From contig OX393563.1 of NCBI GenBank assembly GCA_947652115.1, forward strand, positions 28,190,656 through 28,254,655: a DNA stretch of 64,000 bases, read 5' to 3'. The translations under genes were made by a program, and so were the position numbers. The notes beneath the pieces were generated by a model. That model was not told the DNA's origin, searched no databases, and saw nothing but the letters and a program-made list of their open reading frames with translations. The stretch comes from Blastomussa wellsi. Lineage: Eukaryota > Cnidaria > Anthozoa > Scleractinia > Plerogyridae. Of this stretch, positions 1 to 11,838 are shown one piece after another. The first letter of the stretch is position 1. Each line of letters starts with the position of its first letter.

Positions 1-160
1 TGAATGATTTATAGTCCGGTTAGATCGTTTGTGTTTCCACTGTCCTGTTTAGTCATCGGGGACTAGAAACTTTTAACACTGTCTAAACAATTTATCATTT
101 GTGTTGTGTTTCTATTGTCCCGTTTAGTCATTCGGGATTAGACAGTTCTATCACTGTCTA
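1..160. repeat. Diverged two-copy tandem repeat (about 78 bp period)
   Basis: The blocks at about 27-95 and 105-170 share GTGTTTC-ACTGTCC-GTTTAGTCAT and then CACTGTCTAAA, so two degenerate copies lie in tandem. I see no coding potential. This may be part of a retroelement 3' untranslated region leading into the tail at 200-481, but that link is inference. Confidence 0.5.
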
Positions 161-199
161 AATCTTTTATTAGTTGAGGATTCCATTGGACTACATATT

Positions 200-481
200 A
201 GGTGAGTTTTTCATTCGATTACAGAACACCTGGCCAGTTGCATTTTAACTTCACCATTCCTAAATCTTCTGTAACATCTTAAAATGACAATTAAACTATT
301 CCAGTGTATACTGACCAACTTGTTTGCAAAGTTTATTTCCACGCATGTTTGTGTCTTTATTATTTTTAGTTTATTAATTTAATTATTTTTCGTGGTATGT
401 CTGTAAAGAAGCTAATTAGCTAAGAACATTTACCACGTAAAATAAAGGGTATTGTATTGTATTGTATTGTATTGTATTGTT
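200..481 (+). repeat. Probable non-LTR retroelement 3' tail ending in (GTATT)n
   Basis: AT-rich non-coding sequence ends with ACGTAAAATAAAGGGT followed by about six GTATT units at 449-481. A polyadenylation-like AATAAA followed by a simple pentanucleotide tail is typical of non-LTR retrotransposon 3' ends. No reverse transcriptase coding is left, so the family cannot be named. Confidence 0.4.
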
Positions 482-1508
482 GTAGAAGAAAAAAAAATCA
501 AGAAGTCTGGGGTAAGACCCCTTAAAAAGAACCTAATCTCGAGATGAGATTAGAAATAGAAGCCTTGTGATATCACTCACAGGTCAACACGGTAGGAATT
601 TGTGAAACCCGAACTCTGCAATTTAGACCCGATTGTTCTATGTCACTGAATCAATCGTCTGTCATTTAGCAGTTTACTATTCGACCACAACGGAAACACT
701 TACCTGTCCTTACGTCGAATTCTATGAGTTAATACCAATTCTATTTCGTCATTAACTTATGTCGAGAGATTTCAGAGCAAATATCGAGGTATCATTTCCA
801 TAATTATGCTTTCACTGTCATGCCATCAAAAAAAAATCATCGATAAAAGCTAATATAAACGTATTCAAATGCTATGGAATAGTAATAGGTAAACATCTCC
901 AAGACTTAGATCTGTACAGTACACCATTCATGGATTATTTGCCTAATAATTTCACGAAAATTTGTAGAGCTCAGTAGGGAGGCACCATGTTCCTTCGAGG
1001 GACACCAATATATTTGTGGTGGCCGGAAATAAAGGAACATATATATATATGACGCTCACTTTCGCAAAAAAAAAAAAACGATCAGCTCTTTGCTTTCGAG
1101 CTAATGTATACACATCAATATCTTTCCTAATAATACTTTTAAAAAAAACTGCAAAAAATCTTGAGAAAAACCTTTTCTCCAAGCCCCAAATCTTTGTCAC
1201 GATGTCACGTACGACGGAAATCTCGAAAATTAAACATGCTGTATCTCCAACACAAATGATACTATCTAGGAGAAAACTTGTGAATAGATACATTCTTAGC
1301 ATTTCTTTCACGTGCTGAGAATTAAAATTCAGCAGACTCTGCGCCTTTTTTTCTAATTTTTGGCGTCACGAGAAAGCCAGCCATATAAATTCCATATAGA
1401 CTGCAACTCTAAAAATCGTATTTACATGATACATTGTCGACGTTGCACCAAACAGTACATTTGTGAAACTAAAATTGAACTAAAAGACCGTTTTATGAAC
1501 ACCGATGA
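482..1508. other. AT-rich non-coding stretch, nothing recognised
   Basis: Short reading frames occur on both strands at about 952-1318, but they overlap each other, contain homopolymer-driven Lys/Phe runs and show no family motif. I see no gene, repeat end or RNA structure that I can support. Confidence 0.4.
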
Positions 1509-1733
1509 CCAGTAGACAGACCCACCCCTTCATCGAGACCTGCCACTGTTTCAGACGATTTTCTTTCCGACGATCACGCAGCTTACGACATAGAACTTAT
1601 CCCACTAGAAAACCCCTCACTAGAACACATTCATTCATGTTGTGACGGTTTACGCAAAGCCAGGGAAGCATACCTAATTGAAAGGGGTCAAACCATTGAG
1701 CCTAAAGGCATAAACAAACGAGAGGAAATTTAA
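1509..1733 (+). pseudogene. C-terminal relic of a GIY-YIG-type endonuclease, Penelope-like retroelement
   Basis: A 74-codon frame opens right after a TGA and ends at TAA (1731-1733). Its end reads LRKAREAYLIERGQTIEPKG then IN. An R-x2-RE-x2-I-x3-T-x2-P-x-G-[IL]-N pattern is typical of the end of GIY-YIG nuclease domains, which Penelope-like elements carry behind their reverse transcriptase. The catalytic GIY-YIG core and the reverse transcriptase are not visible upstream, and there is no start codon, so this is a dead fragment. The family assignment rests on this short motif only. A GIY-YIG domain from another mobile element is possible. Confidence 0.42.
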
Positions 1734-2345
1734 TCTAATGTGCTTAGTGTCTAAAACCTTTTTCTAAATTACTTCCGCTTTGCGTTTTCGAGTTGGCGAA
1801 GTCTTTTGTAGCATTTTTTAGCGTTGAAACAAATATTTCTGATCCACTGTTGTGTTCATGGGAGAGAGATCATCTTTCCCAAAATATTAACCCTTCCAAC
1901 TTATGACCGAATCAGACTTAATATTTTGGTGTTTCAACCATCGAAATACACCAGAGTATTGTATGCAACAGCGCCGGCGAAGAACAGATTCGCGGGAAAT
2001 TTTATAACGATCGTTTTGAATGCCTACAGACAATGCTGATTGGTTAGTTTGTCGGGCGAGAGACAATGGGAAAGGAATGCTGGTCGCGGTTAAGCAGGCG
2101 TTAGTGGGGGCAAGTGGTAACGCAATCCCCTAATAACACCTGCGGAGGAGGCTATCACATTCTCTGAACGAAACTAATTCTCTTTCGCAAAAATATAGCG
2201 AGAATCGGTACTAGTGAATGTCGGTTTGTAAACAAAAAATTGGCCTAGTGAAAACACAGCCAGATTATCATATCATACCATATGACACATAAGCTGGCTT
2301 GCATGATCTGAAATTCAGTTTCACTTTATCAAGGGTTCATCGATC
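1734..2345. other. Non-coding, nothing recognised
   Basis: No frame longer than about 70 codons and no recognisable protein motif. The frame at 1824-2039 has no family signature and is probably chance. Confidence 0.4.
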
Positions 2346-2715
2346 AGTGACTTTCGTTGTCGAGGTCCAAATGCTTGGAACCAACTGTCAAATGAAATAC
2401 GAGAGATAAGGGATCTTGCAAGCTTTAAACGTGCGATATCCTAGGACACATTTTACATCGCTAGGGCCCATTTCTACATTGCTTGTTTCGTATTATTATA
2501 TACTAAATTATGATTTTTCCTAATTATTACTTAAATTTCCTTGATATTAAATTATAATATTTTAGCGCTAAGTTATACCTAGCTTATTAGTCCTTAACAT
2601 TTATATCTTGTAATTTTTGGAATTTTTAGCATTTATATCTTGTAATTCTTACACGGCACGTCTGAAAACCAGCTTGCTGAGCAATTTTCCTTGTTTTAAA
2701 TAAAGTTGATTAATT
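2346..2715 (+). pseudogene. LINE reverse transcriptase extreme C-terminus plus 3' UTR
   Basis: The frame 2346-2444 reads FRCRGPNAWNQLSNEIREIR then DLASFKRAIS and stops at TAG. The G-P-x-x-W-N-x-L-x-x-x-I-R ... S-F-K-R pattern is the standard last 35 residues of CR1/jockey-type LINE reverse transcriptases. After the stop come about 270 bp of AT-rich untranslated sequence with a repeated TTATATCTTGTAATT and a final AAATAAAGTTGATT. This is a 5'-truncated LINE copy in plus orientation. Confidence 0.65.
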
Positions 2716-2718
2716 TTA

Positions 2719-2768
2719 ATCACCCGTCACCCGCCACCCGTCACCCGTCTCCCGTCACTCGCCACCTG
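2719..2768. repeat. 7-bp minisatellite (TCACCCG/CCACCCG)
   Basis: Six to seven tandem heptamers of the form TCACCCG, CCACCCG or TCTCCCG directly follow the LINE tail. It is GC-rich in an AT-rich setting. No function is apparent. Confidence 0.7.
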
Positions 2769-2949
2769 GCAATTCCCGCGAACAACGTCAAGAAGTCACG
2801 TGACCAGTTCCTTGAAGTCAGGTCTGCGGTATGAGGTTCACGTTTCTACGGCTAGACCACGCTGTAGAGGTAAGTGATTCCCTTTGCTTTCGATCATATA
2901 CCAATTTTGAAACTTATTCCAGAAAGTGATACTGTATGATTCAATTTTG

Positions 2950-3554
2950 TATGATTCAATTTGATTCTCTCAGGTAGGAGGGAGGATCTTCGAGAAGTAA
3001 CAGCTTGTCATACAACGTGTTGCACGTTAAAGTATGAATTGGCGGGAAGGGTGAAGTATTGTCATCGGAATTCACGTTAAGTATCTTCTTCCACCTTTGG
3101 GGAATCGCGGATATAAGGCCATGGTATGCAAAAAGAAAGAAAGGGCAGAAAGCGACTTTCATCCTCGTCAACAAGGTCTGAAATTTGTTTTATCCCTGCT
3201 TCGTGCCAATGAGGAAAATATCAGATTTTTTTTTTTGCTGATCTTAATAAATCTGTTGTTCCAGATTACTTGGGATAATACCTCATTGCTGCTGTTTGCC
3301 GTCATAGACACGATTTTCTGCTAATAGAATATAATTCGTCTATAAAATTCTGGAAAATGACAGTTAAGGCCAAGAACGTTATAGTCATAATTATATTTAA
3401 AAAGCTCAAATCCGCCGACACTGGACAGAAACGATTTTAAAATATACTTCCACGGTGCGTACAGTGTTTTGAAAATGTTTATTCTGCCGTAATTAGATAT
3501 GTCTCTTCTGGACCAGATACTGATAATTTTCTTTAAGGGTCCTGACTTTTCCAA
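2950..3554 (-). pseudogene. LINE reverse transcriptase C-terminal region relic (copy 1)
   Basis: Reading leftward, the pieces MEKSGPLKKIISIWSRRDIS and NYGRINIFKTL (from 3554) match the LINE signature W-x-x-R-x-L-[ST]-x-x-G-[RK]-[IV]. They are followed by a FPEFYRR motif, a VIWNNRFIKI motif (about 3235-3300) and FAYHGLISAIPQRWKKIL (in 2956-3174). Together these are the ordered downstream blocks of the C-terminal domain of a LINE polymerase. They lie in different frames with stops between them, so the copy is dead. The same relic is repeated in copy 2 of the tandem duplication. Confidence 0.6.
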
Positions 3555-3559
3555 AAAAA

Positions 3560-5200
3560 AAAATTCTTATGAGACACTTCAATATTGCAAGTAAAGTGTA
3601 CCCCAAGAGTTGGTTAGTGGTAATTTTCTATGTTATTTTATTTTAATTCATTAATTTATTCCATCTTGTCATGAAAGGTCTTTGGAGAAATAGTTTGAGA
3701 AGGGTCATTTTAATGAATTTAAGGGTTTAGTGATATGTTAAATACCTGTCTTGTTGCAGCATGGTATATCAGGGCTTGCAGTAACATGGGCAGCTCACTT
3801 ATACAGGAATTTTTTTTATGCCACATCAAAATTCTCACAAATCACTTCAATAGTAAAACCTCTTTTATATGTACTCTCTCCAACTGGACTACGGACATTA
3901 AGCCTCATTCCTAGAGAGAAAATTCATAAGCCTTTGTTATTTCTACCTCAGCAGTAAAAACAGGGCTTCTGATCTGTAAGGTGTTGCAAAAAACCGGAAA
4001 TGTCTCCTTTTTTCTCAGAAATTCCTCATTACTAATATGAAATAGCATTTCACAGCTTCAAGATTTCAAAATCTAGCAGGGCGTTCAACTTTTTTGGTGA
4101 CACAGTTTGGTTTAGAATATTTTTCGCATTTGAAACAGTCTTAGGAAAATAATATAATGTAATGTATTATATATGTATTAATGTATAATTAATAATATAA
4201 TGTATAAAAAGGGCTTGAAAGAAAACCCTGGGAAAGATAATTGGCAGACAGACACAGGACCTTCTCCATTGAGTAAGTGGGATGGGAAAGTCTGGACACA
4301 GCTTTTTATGTCTTTTTATGTTTTTTATGTCTGTACAAAAAATGTGCTTACCAATTTGCAGTTGAAATATGTAATTTGAATGTTTACAATGTGGTCACTA
4401 AAGAAACTTATCAATTACCATTTCATGCAATTAATACATAGATTTAGCCAAGCCTAAAAGCGGAACTCCAATGTTATTTCTTTGATGGTAAGGTTCTTTT
4501 AAATGCAGTTTCATTTTTTATACTTTTTTTTTTATGAAGGGCCCTGGTTCACGTGCCATTAGAGAGGTTCAAATTAATAAAGACTTAATTAGTTGTGTAG
4601 ACTTTGTTTTAAGGTATAGGCGTAGTTTTTTGCTGCCCCGCTTTTTAAACTTGTTTTTTTCGTCCTTCACATTGGAACACTCCAAAGTTGGCAATCCACG
4701 ACCGGCTAAGTAAAATTGAGCCCTGAATTTCTTTTTTTTTTTTTTTTCACTCTTACGTTTTTCCCGCGCTTCCCGACACCGCAGACGGCATTGAACACAC
4801 GGACGCTGTATATAATAAATATCAGTACTCACACGTCACTTTGTGTTGTGTATGTTCCATATAACAAAGCTTCATAAGCAGTCAATTTGACGGGCAGACG
4901 ACCCTATTTTGGGAAAAGTTAAATTTAAAGCAAAAGGTAAGACTAATTGTTCGTATTTGGTTGGCGGAAGGATTAGTGTTTTGATCCTTTGAAAATTCTC
5001 ACCCGACATCGTTTGGTTTAAATATAATAATTAATAATTAAAGATTGATAACGCGCCCTTTCCATGCAAATATGATCATAAGCGCGTAACAACTGATACT
5101 TGAATATTTAAAGTAACTAAAAATAAAAAGAGCGTTATAATTAAGGCTAAAAATAGATAACGCTAAAAACTAAAAAAAAACATTACAAATCAAAAGCTAG
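3560..5200. other. AT-rich non-coding part of the duplicated unit (copy 1)
   Basis: No recognised gene. The frame at 3751-3957 (68 codons, identical in both copies at 9588-9794) has no family motif. There are T-runs at about 4526 and 4731-4747 and an AT-rich segment near 4150-4200. The same content occupies 9398-11040 in copy 2. Confidence 0.4.
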
Positions 5201-5204
5201 TCTA

Positions 5205-5462
5205 AAAAGATGCGTTTTAAGTAAAGATTTAAGATGTTCAAAATTCTCCTCAAGGCGGTTATGAAGGATCAGATTGTTCCATAAATTAGGGGCCGCAGAT
5301 GAAAAAGCATGATCCCTTAGTCTTTTTCAGTTTTAAACTGGGATACTTTAAGAAAAGACCGCTAGCTGAACGGAGATGATAGCGCGGCTGATCTTTAATA
5401 GCAATCAGATCGGCCAAGTAACCAGGTGCATGACCATAGATAGCTTTAAAAGTAAGAAGAAG
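5205..5462 (-). pseudogene. 3' end of a LINE reverse transcriptase, fused to a kinase scrap (copy 1)
   Basis: Reading leftward from 5462: LLLTFKAIYGHAPGYLADLI (the LTFK-x-L-x-G-x-x-P-x-Y-L motif), then YHLRSASG, then, after a one-base frame change, AFSSAAPNLWNNL and SLLKTHLF. These are the ordered final motifs of CR1-type reverse transcriptases. The frame begins directly after a receptor tyrosine kinase segment with no stop between them. Confidence 0.7.
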
Positions 5463-5570
5463 TATTTCATCTTGATGAACATTCCTTCCCATCCCAAAAT
5501 CAGTCACTTTGCACTTCTCTCCTTCACCAACAAGAACATTTCTGGCCGCCAAGTTACGATGGATTATCTG
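5463..5570 (-). pseudogene. Receptor tyrosine kinase catalytic-loop fragment (copy 1)
   Basis: Reading leftward from 5570, about 36 codons give IIHRNLAARNVLVGEGEKCK and then VTDFGMGRNVHQDEI. This is the HRD-LAARN catalytic loop and the DFG activation segment of an animal receptor tyrosine kinase of the FGFR-like kind. The catalytic Asp of HRD is Asn here and the usual DFGMAR reads DFGMGR. No other kinase subdomain surrounds it, and the frame runs straight into LINE polymerase sequence. It looks like a captured exon scrap, not a gene. It has no visible start codon of its own and cannot make an active kinase. Confidence 0.75.
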
Positions 5571-6030
5571 AGAGAACGTTGTCTCTTCTTATTCTTATTT
5601 TCAAAAAAACGACACTATACAATTCTTTTATCAATATTAACCAGAAATTGACCACCAAAATCAGTCTAATGACAGATAAAATGGCCTGTCCTGTAAAGCA
5701 ATAATAATAATTATTGTAGGTGCACAGATGAAATTTACGATATCTTTAATACACAGATAAGAAACGCGTTGAATGGACGTTCGATGTACGGTATACGGTA
5801 TACGGTTTCAAAAACTACAAAACAAAAGAAAATAAACCTATAAACAAGGTGTAACTAAAGAACGACAATAACTGATGACTAAGACGACTTCTGTGGTTGT
5901 CCGGTGATAAAGACGTCAAAACGGTAGATACGCTTTAAAAACAAATCCTTGCTTGAACACACGGTTTCATTTGAGCACATGCTCACTATCACTGGCCCTA
6001 AAGCCTTATGGAAGTCATAAATGATATGGT

Positions 6031-8760
6031 TTATTCAGAAATAAAGTCTTCTTTTTTTCTACGTACAGCAACTAAATTTTCTGAAAAAATCTGAGTTGAG
6101 ATAAAATCTGGCTTAGATACCCACTTTAGCAGTTTGATATCATCGCGGACTAGTTTAACATTCATTCTTTTTCTTAAATTCTCAATTGTTTTGCCATATA
6201 TGCAATTATTCATTGATTTGAAGAATTCCTTCCCAAAATCTGATGTTGCTTCTCCTCTTTTCTCTGTATTAAAGAGAATGTAATTTTTCAAAAATGCACT
6301 TTCATCAAATTCCAAAATTTTATGAACCTTTTTAGTTTTAGCCCCAATCTCAAATATAGCTCCAAATTCCCATAATGAAGAATATAATTCTTTTTAGAGT
6401 ACAAATTAGCAACTAATTTTTCAGAAGAATAAAATTTCTCATTGAATATTTCAAGGAGCGACTTATTATAAGGAGATATCATATTCTCAGTTATTTTCAT
6501 TTTCTCAGGTGCCAGAGGATAGTCATTGTGTAATTTGTGAAGACTCTTAGGATAATCCAAATCAACTTCCAAAAAATATCCTTTCTCTTCTCTCAATTCA
6601 GATTTGGGATTTACCCATTTGAAATTTCCAACTGGTAATTTTTGAGAAATTGCCCAACCGTAAAGATTATTGGCATCTAAATAGAGAATAGAAGAAGAAT
6701 TCGCTTCGCTCTTATAATCAGTCATGAATTTATTATTTGCTCTTGAATATCTCTTTGAGATTTGACTAACACCTCCTCTTATTCCTTTCTCCTTTTACAT
6801 CAATTCTAACTTCACACCTGTCATTTTCAACATCGCACTCCAAGAAAGAGAAGGGAGAGACAGATAATGTAATGGATCCAAATTGTAGTACTCCAACGAC
6901 ATTCTTCTAAAATTTTCAAAGATGTCAGACAAAAACAAAACATCACTTTCTAAATACAAATCGCGATATTCACCCATATTCTTAACTCCTAATTCATCCC
7001 ATAATTTTGTTGCAAATTCATAATCACTGACTTTCACTTCTTCTTTTTTGAATTCATTGTAAAATTGTGTTTTCTCTGGTAAATAATCCATGTAATTATA
7101 GGGATAAAATCCTTTTCTTTTCATCAAATCTAACTTGTCATTGTATCTTTTCTGAGAAAAGTGAAATTTGTCAGAAGGAAGAATATCAATCAACTTCTCC
7201 AATGACAATTTTAAAAATTGAAATGAATCTAAGAAAATGATTGTTTCATCAAAAGAAAAGGAAATGTATTTTTCCATTGATTGTGGAATAATTTTTACAT
7301 CTCTCTTGAATTTGCCAATTTCTTGAATAATAAAATAGCTGTCATATTTTTTTAGGTTATGAAACACAACTGGGAGTTTATTAGAAATGCGATAATTCAA
7401 ATTACATCTTCTATGAGCTGATCCTCTGTATTTTCCAGTTATATGGCCGTGATCTCTGACTTTTATTTCTCCTGCTTTATATTTAACTCCACATAAATGA
7501 CATTTTTTTTTTTTGAAGAAAAGAAAGAAGTCATTTCTTCAATTGAAATTTCCATTTGTTTTGAGAAATGCTTTTTATCATTTCATGGACATATTCCTTT
7601 TCTTTAAAAATTGATTTCAAAAAATTCTCAACAGCGTTTTCACCTCTGAATATTTTCACATCCTTACTAAGAGAAGGACTGCTATGGCAAACTAACTTAT
7701 ATCCACAAGAACAACATTTGTGTTGACCATTTTGAATCGAAGCTTGAAAATCAGCATATATACAAAATGGAATGGGTAATTATTTTTCCTTCTCTTTAAA
7801 TTGTAGGGTTGTACCTTTTTTCGGCATAATAATGCGACTTTCTTCATTCTTGATAAAACACTCATGTTTATTCAATTGGTCTTGACTATAAAAACAGTCA
7901 AGACAATAATTACAAAAAAAATTGTTTTTTTTTTTTTTATGGAGAGTGTGATTGTAAAAGAGAGAATTCAATTTTTATATAAACATAATAACTCTTCTCA
8001 CCATCAGAAATTAGAAGAAGATTCATTGTGTCTTTGCAGCATTCATTCTTGTTAATATACAGCGGGTAAAATTCTTCGTCTTCATAGTCGTATATGAAGA
8101 CGTTAATGTCATTCTTTCTCTCTATAAGAGGAATATCCTTTAATTCTACAGGAAAAGTGATTTTTTCATAATCCAATGAATTAAGATTTTTGTATTTCCT
8201 AGGATCTTGTGGATTCTTCAAAAATTTGTGAATATGATAAAGGTGACAATAAAGAAAGCAACGATTGTCTTCATTCTTTATATTGATTAATCCTTTTTTG
8301 AATGTTGTAATTTTAGAAAAAGAGGGATATAAGAAGAAGCTCGAATTGGTCTTGACTTTACAATATTCAAAAGTTGTGACTTGATATCTTTGACTGTCCA
8401 ATTACTGCCTTCTGATATCCAATTAGATATTCGATCGCTGATATTATGATTAACTTTACTAATCTTTTCATCAATTTCTTTTTTATTCATTACAAGTTGT
8501 GTTTTTGAATTAAAATAACCATCTTTTTCTTCTGTTTCAAAATTGCCATTTGAGAATTTATCTTTTTCAAATACAACATGAAGTGTAATTGAAAATTTTT
8601 GACATTTTCCAAATCTTTTAGAAGTTGGTCTTTAATAAGAGGTGATGTTTGATTTAGTCTTTCAAGGGGAAAATTGTTATTTTTTTCATTATATTCAATT
8701 TCGTAGGGTTTTTTTTACAAATCCTTTTATTGCTTTTTCTCTCAGAATAATTACATTACA
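6031..8760 (-). pseudogene. polB: Polinton family-B DNA polymerase, truncated and frameshifted (copy 1)
   Basis: This is the protein-primed family-B polymerase that copies Polinton DNA. Reading leftward, the visible pieces are an N-terminal module (SEGSNWTVKDI), a KGLINIKNEDNRC block, a Cys/His segment (CHLCGVKYKAGEIKVRDHGH) reminiscent of endonuclease VII, and exonuclease motif II (VVFHNLKKYDSYF). Polymerase motif A follows (LYLDANNLYGWAI), then motif B (MNNCIYGKTIENL). The frame stops at 6031 before motif C (YxDTDS) and the C-terminus, which are absent. There is an in-frame TAA at about 6795 and there are frame changes at A/T runs (about 7505, 7930). It cannot be functional. The right edge is the duplication junction. 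Confidence 0.85.
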
Positions 8761-8787
8761 TTAGTGATACTGTATGATTCAATTTTG

Positions 8788-9391
8788 TATGATTCAATTT
8801 GATTCTCTCAGGTAGGAGGGAGGATCTTCGAGAAGTAACAGCTTGTCATACAACGTGTTGCACGTTAAAGTATGAATTGGCGGGAAGGGTGAAGTATTGT
8901 CATCGGAATTCACGTTAAGTATCTTCTTCCACCTTTGGGGAATCGCGGATATAAGGCCATGGTATGCAAAAAGAAAGAAAGGGCAGAAAGCGACTTTCAT
9001 CCTCGTCAACAAGGTCTGAAATTTGTTTTATCCCTGCTTCGTGCCAATGAGGAAAATATCAGATTTTTTTTTTTGCTTATCTTAATAAATCTGTTGTTCC
9101 AGATTACTTGGGATAATACCTCATTGCTGCTGTTTGCCGTCAGAGACACGATTTTCTGCTAATAGAATATAATTCGTCTATAAAATTCTGGAAAATGACA
9201 GTTAAGGCCAAGAACGTTATAGTCATAATTATATTTAAAAAGCTCAAATCCGCCGACACTGGACAGAAACGATTTTGGAATATACTTCCACGGTGCGTAC
9301 AGTGTTTGAAAATGTTTATTCTGCCGTAATTAGATATGTCTCTTCTGGACCAGATACTGATAATTTTCTTTAAGGGTCCTGACTTTTCCAA
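8788..9391 (-). pseudogene. LINE reverse transcriptase C-terminal region relic (copy 2)
   Basis: Duplicate of the relic at 2950-3554, with the same blocks in the same order. It differs by small indels, for instance loss of one T near 9306 that moves the frame after INIFK. It has no independent origin, because it is part of the tandem duplication. Confidence 0.6.
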
Positions 9392-11042
9392 AAAAAAAAA
9401 TTCTTATGAGACACTTCAATATTGCAAGTAAAGTGTACCCCAAGAGTTGGTTAGTGGTAATTTTCTATGTTATTTTATTTTAATTCATTAATTTATTCCA
9501 TCTTGTCATGAAAGGTCTTTGGAGAAATAGTTTGAGAAGGGTCATTTTAATGAATTCAAGGGTTTAGTGATATGTTAAATACCTGTCTTGTTGCAGCATG
9601 GTATATCAGGGCTTGCAGTAACATGGGCAGCTCACTTATACAGGAATTTTTTTTATGCCACATCAAAATTCTCACAAATCACTTCAATAGTAAAACCTCT
9701 TTTATATGTACTCTCTCCAACTGGACTACGGACATTAAGCCTCATTCCTAGAGAGAAAATTCATAAGCCTTTGTTATTTCTACCTCAGCAGTAAAAACAG
9801 GGCTTCTGATCTGTAAGGTGTTGCAAAAAACCGGAAATGTCTCCTTTTTTCTCAGAAATTCCTCATTACTAATATGAAATAGCATTTCACAGCTTCAAGA
9901 TTTCAAAATCTAGCAGGGCGTTCAACTTTTTTGGTGACACAGTTTGGTTTAGAATATTTTTCGCATTTGAAACAGTCTTAGGAAAATAATATAATGTAAT
10001 GTATTATATATGTATTAATGTATAATTAATAATATAATGTATAAAAAGGGCTTGAAAGAAAACCCTGGGAAAGATAATTGGCAGACAGACACAGGACCTT
10101 CTCCATTGAGTAAGTGGGATGGGAAAGTCTGGACACAGCTTTTTATGTCTTTTTATGTTTTTTATGTCTGTACAAAAAATGTGCTTACCAATTTGCAGTT
10201 GAAATATGTAATTTGAATGTTTACAATGTGGTCACTAAAGAAACTTATCAATTACCACTTCATGCAATTAATACATAGATTTAGCCAAGCCTAAAAGCGG
10301 AACTCCAATGTTATTTCTTTGATGGTAAGGTTCTTTTAAATGCAGTTTCATTTTTTATACTTTTTTTTTATGAAGGGCCCTGGTTCACGTGCCATTAGAG
10401 AGGTTCAAATTAATAAAGACTTAATTAGTTGTGTAGACTTTGTTTTAAGGTATAGGCGTAGTTTTTTGCTGCCCCGCTTTTTAAACTTGTTTTTTTCGTC
10501 CTTCACATTGGAACACTCCAAAGTTGGCAATCCACGACCGGCTAAGTAAAATTGAGCCCTGAATTTCTTTTTTTTTTTTTTTTTCACTCTTACGTTTTTC
10601 CCGCGCTTCCCGACACCGCAGACGGCATTGAACACACGGACGCTGTATATAATAAATATCAGTACTCACACGTCACTTTGTGTTGTGTATGTTCCATATA
10701 ACAAAGCTTCATAAGCAGTCAATTTGACGGGCAGACGACCCTATTTTGGGAAAAGTTAAATTTAAAGCAAAAGGTAAGACTAATTGTTCGTATTTGGTTG
10801 GCGGAAGGATTAGTGTTTTGATCCTTTGAAAATTCTCACCCGACATCGTTTGGTTTAAATATAATAATTAATAATTAAAGATTGATAACGCGCCCTTTCC
10901 ATGCAAATATGATCATAAGCGCGTAACAACTGATACTTGAATATTTAAAGTAACTAAAAATAAAAAGAGCGTTATAATTAAGGCTAAAAATAGATAACGC
11001 TAAAAACTAAAAAAAAAACATTACAAATCAAAAGCTAGTCGA

Positions 11043-11300
11043 AAAAGATGCGTTTTAAGTAAAGATTTAAGATGTTCAAAATTCTCCTCAAGGCGGTTAT
11101 GAAGGAGCAGATTGTTCCATAAATTAGGGGCCGCAGATGAAAAAGCATGATCCCTTAGTCTTTTTCAGTTTTAAACTGGGATACTTTAAGAAAAGACCGC
11201 TAGCTGAACGGAGATGATAGCGCGGCTGATCTTTAATAGCAATCAGATCGGCCAAGTAACCAGGTGCATGACCATAGATAGCTTTAAAAGTAAGAAGAAG
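11043..11300 (-). pseudogene. 3' end of a LINE reverse transcriptase (copy 2)
   Basis: Duplicate of 5205-5462 with the same motif order and the same frame break before the final LWNNL block. Part of the tandem duplication. Confidence 0.7.
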
Positions 11301-11402
11301 TATTTCATCTTGATGAACATTCCTTCCCATCCCAAAATCAGTCACTTTGCACTTCTCTCCTTCACCAACAAGAACATTTCTGGCCGCCAAGTTACGATGG
11401 AT
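11301..11402 (-). pseudogene. Receptor tyrosine kinase fragment (copy 2)
   Basis: Duplicate of 5463-5570. Here the roughly 30 bp deletion removes the bases just upstream of the IHRN codons and places a stop there, so the fragment is even shorter. The HRN-LAARN and DFGMGR variants are the same as in copy 1. Confidence 0.72.
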
Positions 11403-11838
11403 TTATTTTCAAAAAAACGACACTATACAATTCTTTTATCAATATTAACCAGAAATTGACCACCAAAATCAGTCTAATGACAGATAAAATGGCCTGTCCT
11501 GTAAAGCAATAATAATAATTATTGTAGGTGCACAGATGAAATTTACGATATCTTTAATACACAGATAAGAAACGCGTTGAATGGACGTTCGATATACGGT
11601 ATACGGTATACGGTTTCAAAAACTACAAAACAAAAGAAAATAAACCTATAAACAAGGTGTAACTAAAGAACGACAATAACTGATGACTAAGACGACTTCT
11701 GTGGTTGTCCGGTGATAAAGACGTCAAAACGGTAGATACGCTTTAAAAACAAATCCTTGCTTGAACACACGGTTTCATTTGAGCACATGCTCACTATCAC
11801 TGGCCCTAAAGCCTTATGGAAGTCATAAATGATATGGT

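Larger units (their letters stand above)
2925..8760. repeat. Tandem duplication, copy 1 (5836 bp)
   Basis: The sequence starting AGTGATACTGTATGATTCAA at 2925 restarts at 8763, and the two copies stay collinear and almost identical over the whole unit. Differences are scattered single substitutions, homopolymer length changes, and about 30 bp present here (around 5563-5592) but missing from copy 2. Copy 1 ends inside the polB N-terminal coding region, while copy 2 continues into the rest of Polinton A, so copy 2 is the one in original context. It could be a recent genomic tandem duplication or an assembly duplicate of two haplotypes. Confidence 0.9.

Noticed and set aside
952..1318. Overlapping open frames on both strands (about 100-120 codons)
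   Set aside because: They overlap each other, depend on A/T runs and have no family motif or codon pattern, so chance is the simplest view.
3751..3957. 68-codon frame conserved in both tandem copies
   Set aside because: Conservation is explained by the tandem duplication. No motif and no neighbours suggest a gene.
5286..5552. Apparent 88-residue kinase-like gene
   Set aside because: It is a fusion of a kinase scrap with LINE sequence, with a catalytic-loop Asn instead of Asp and no other kinase subdomains.
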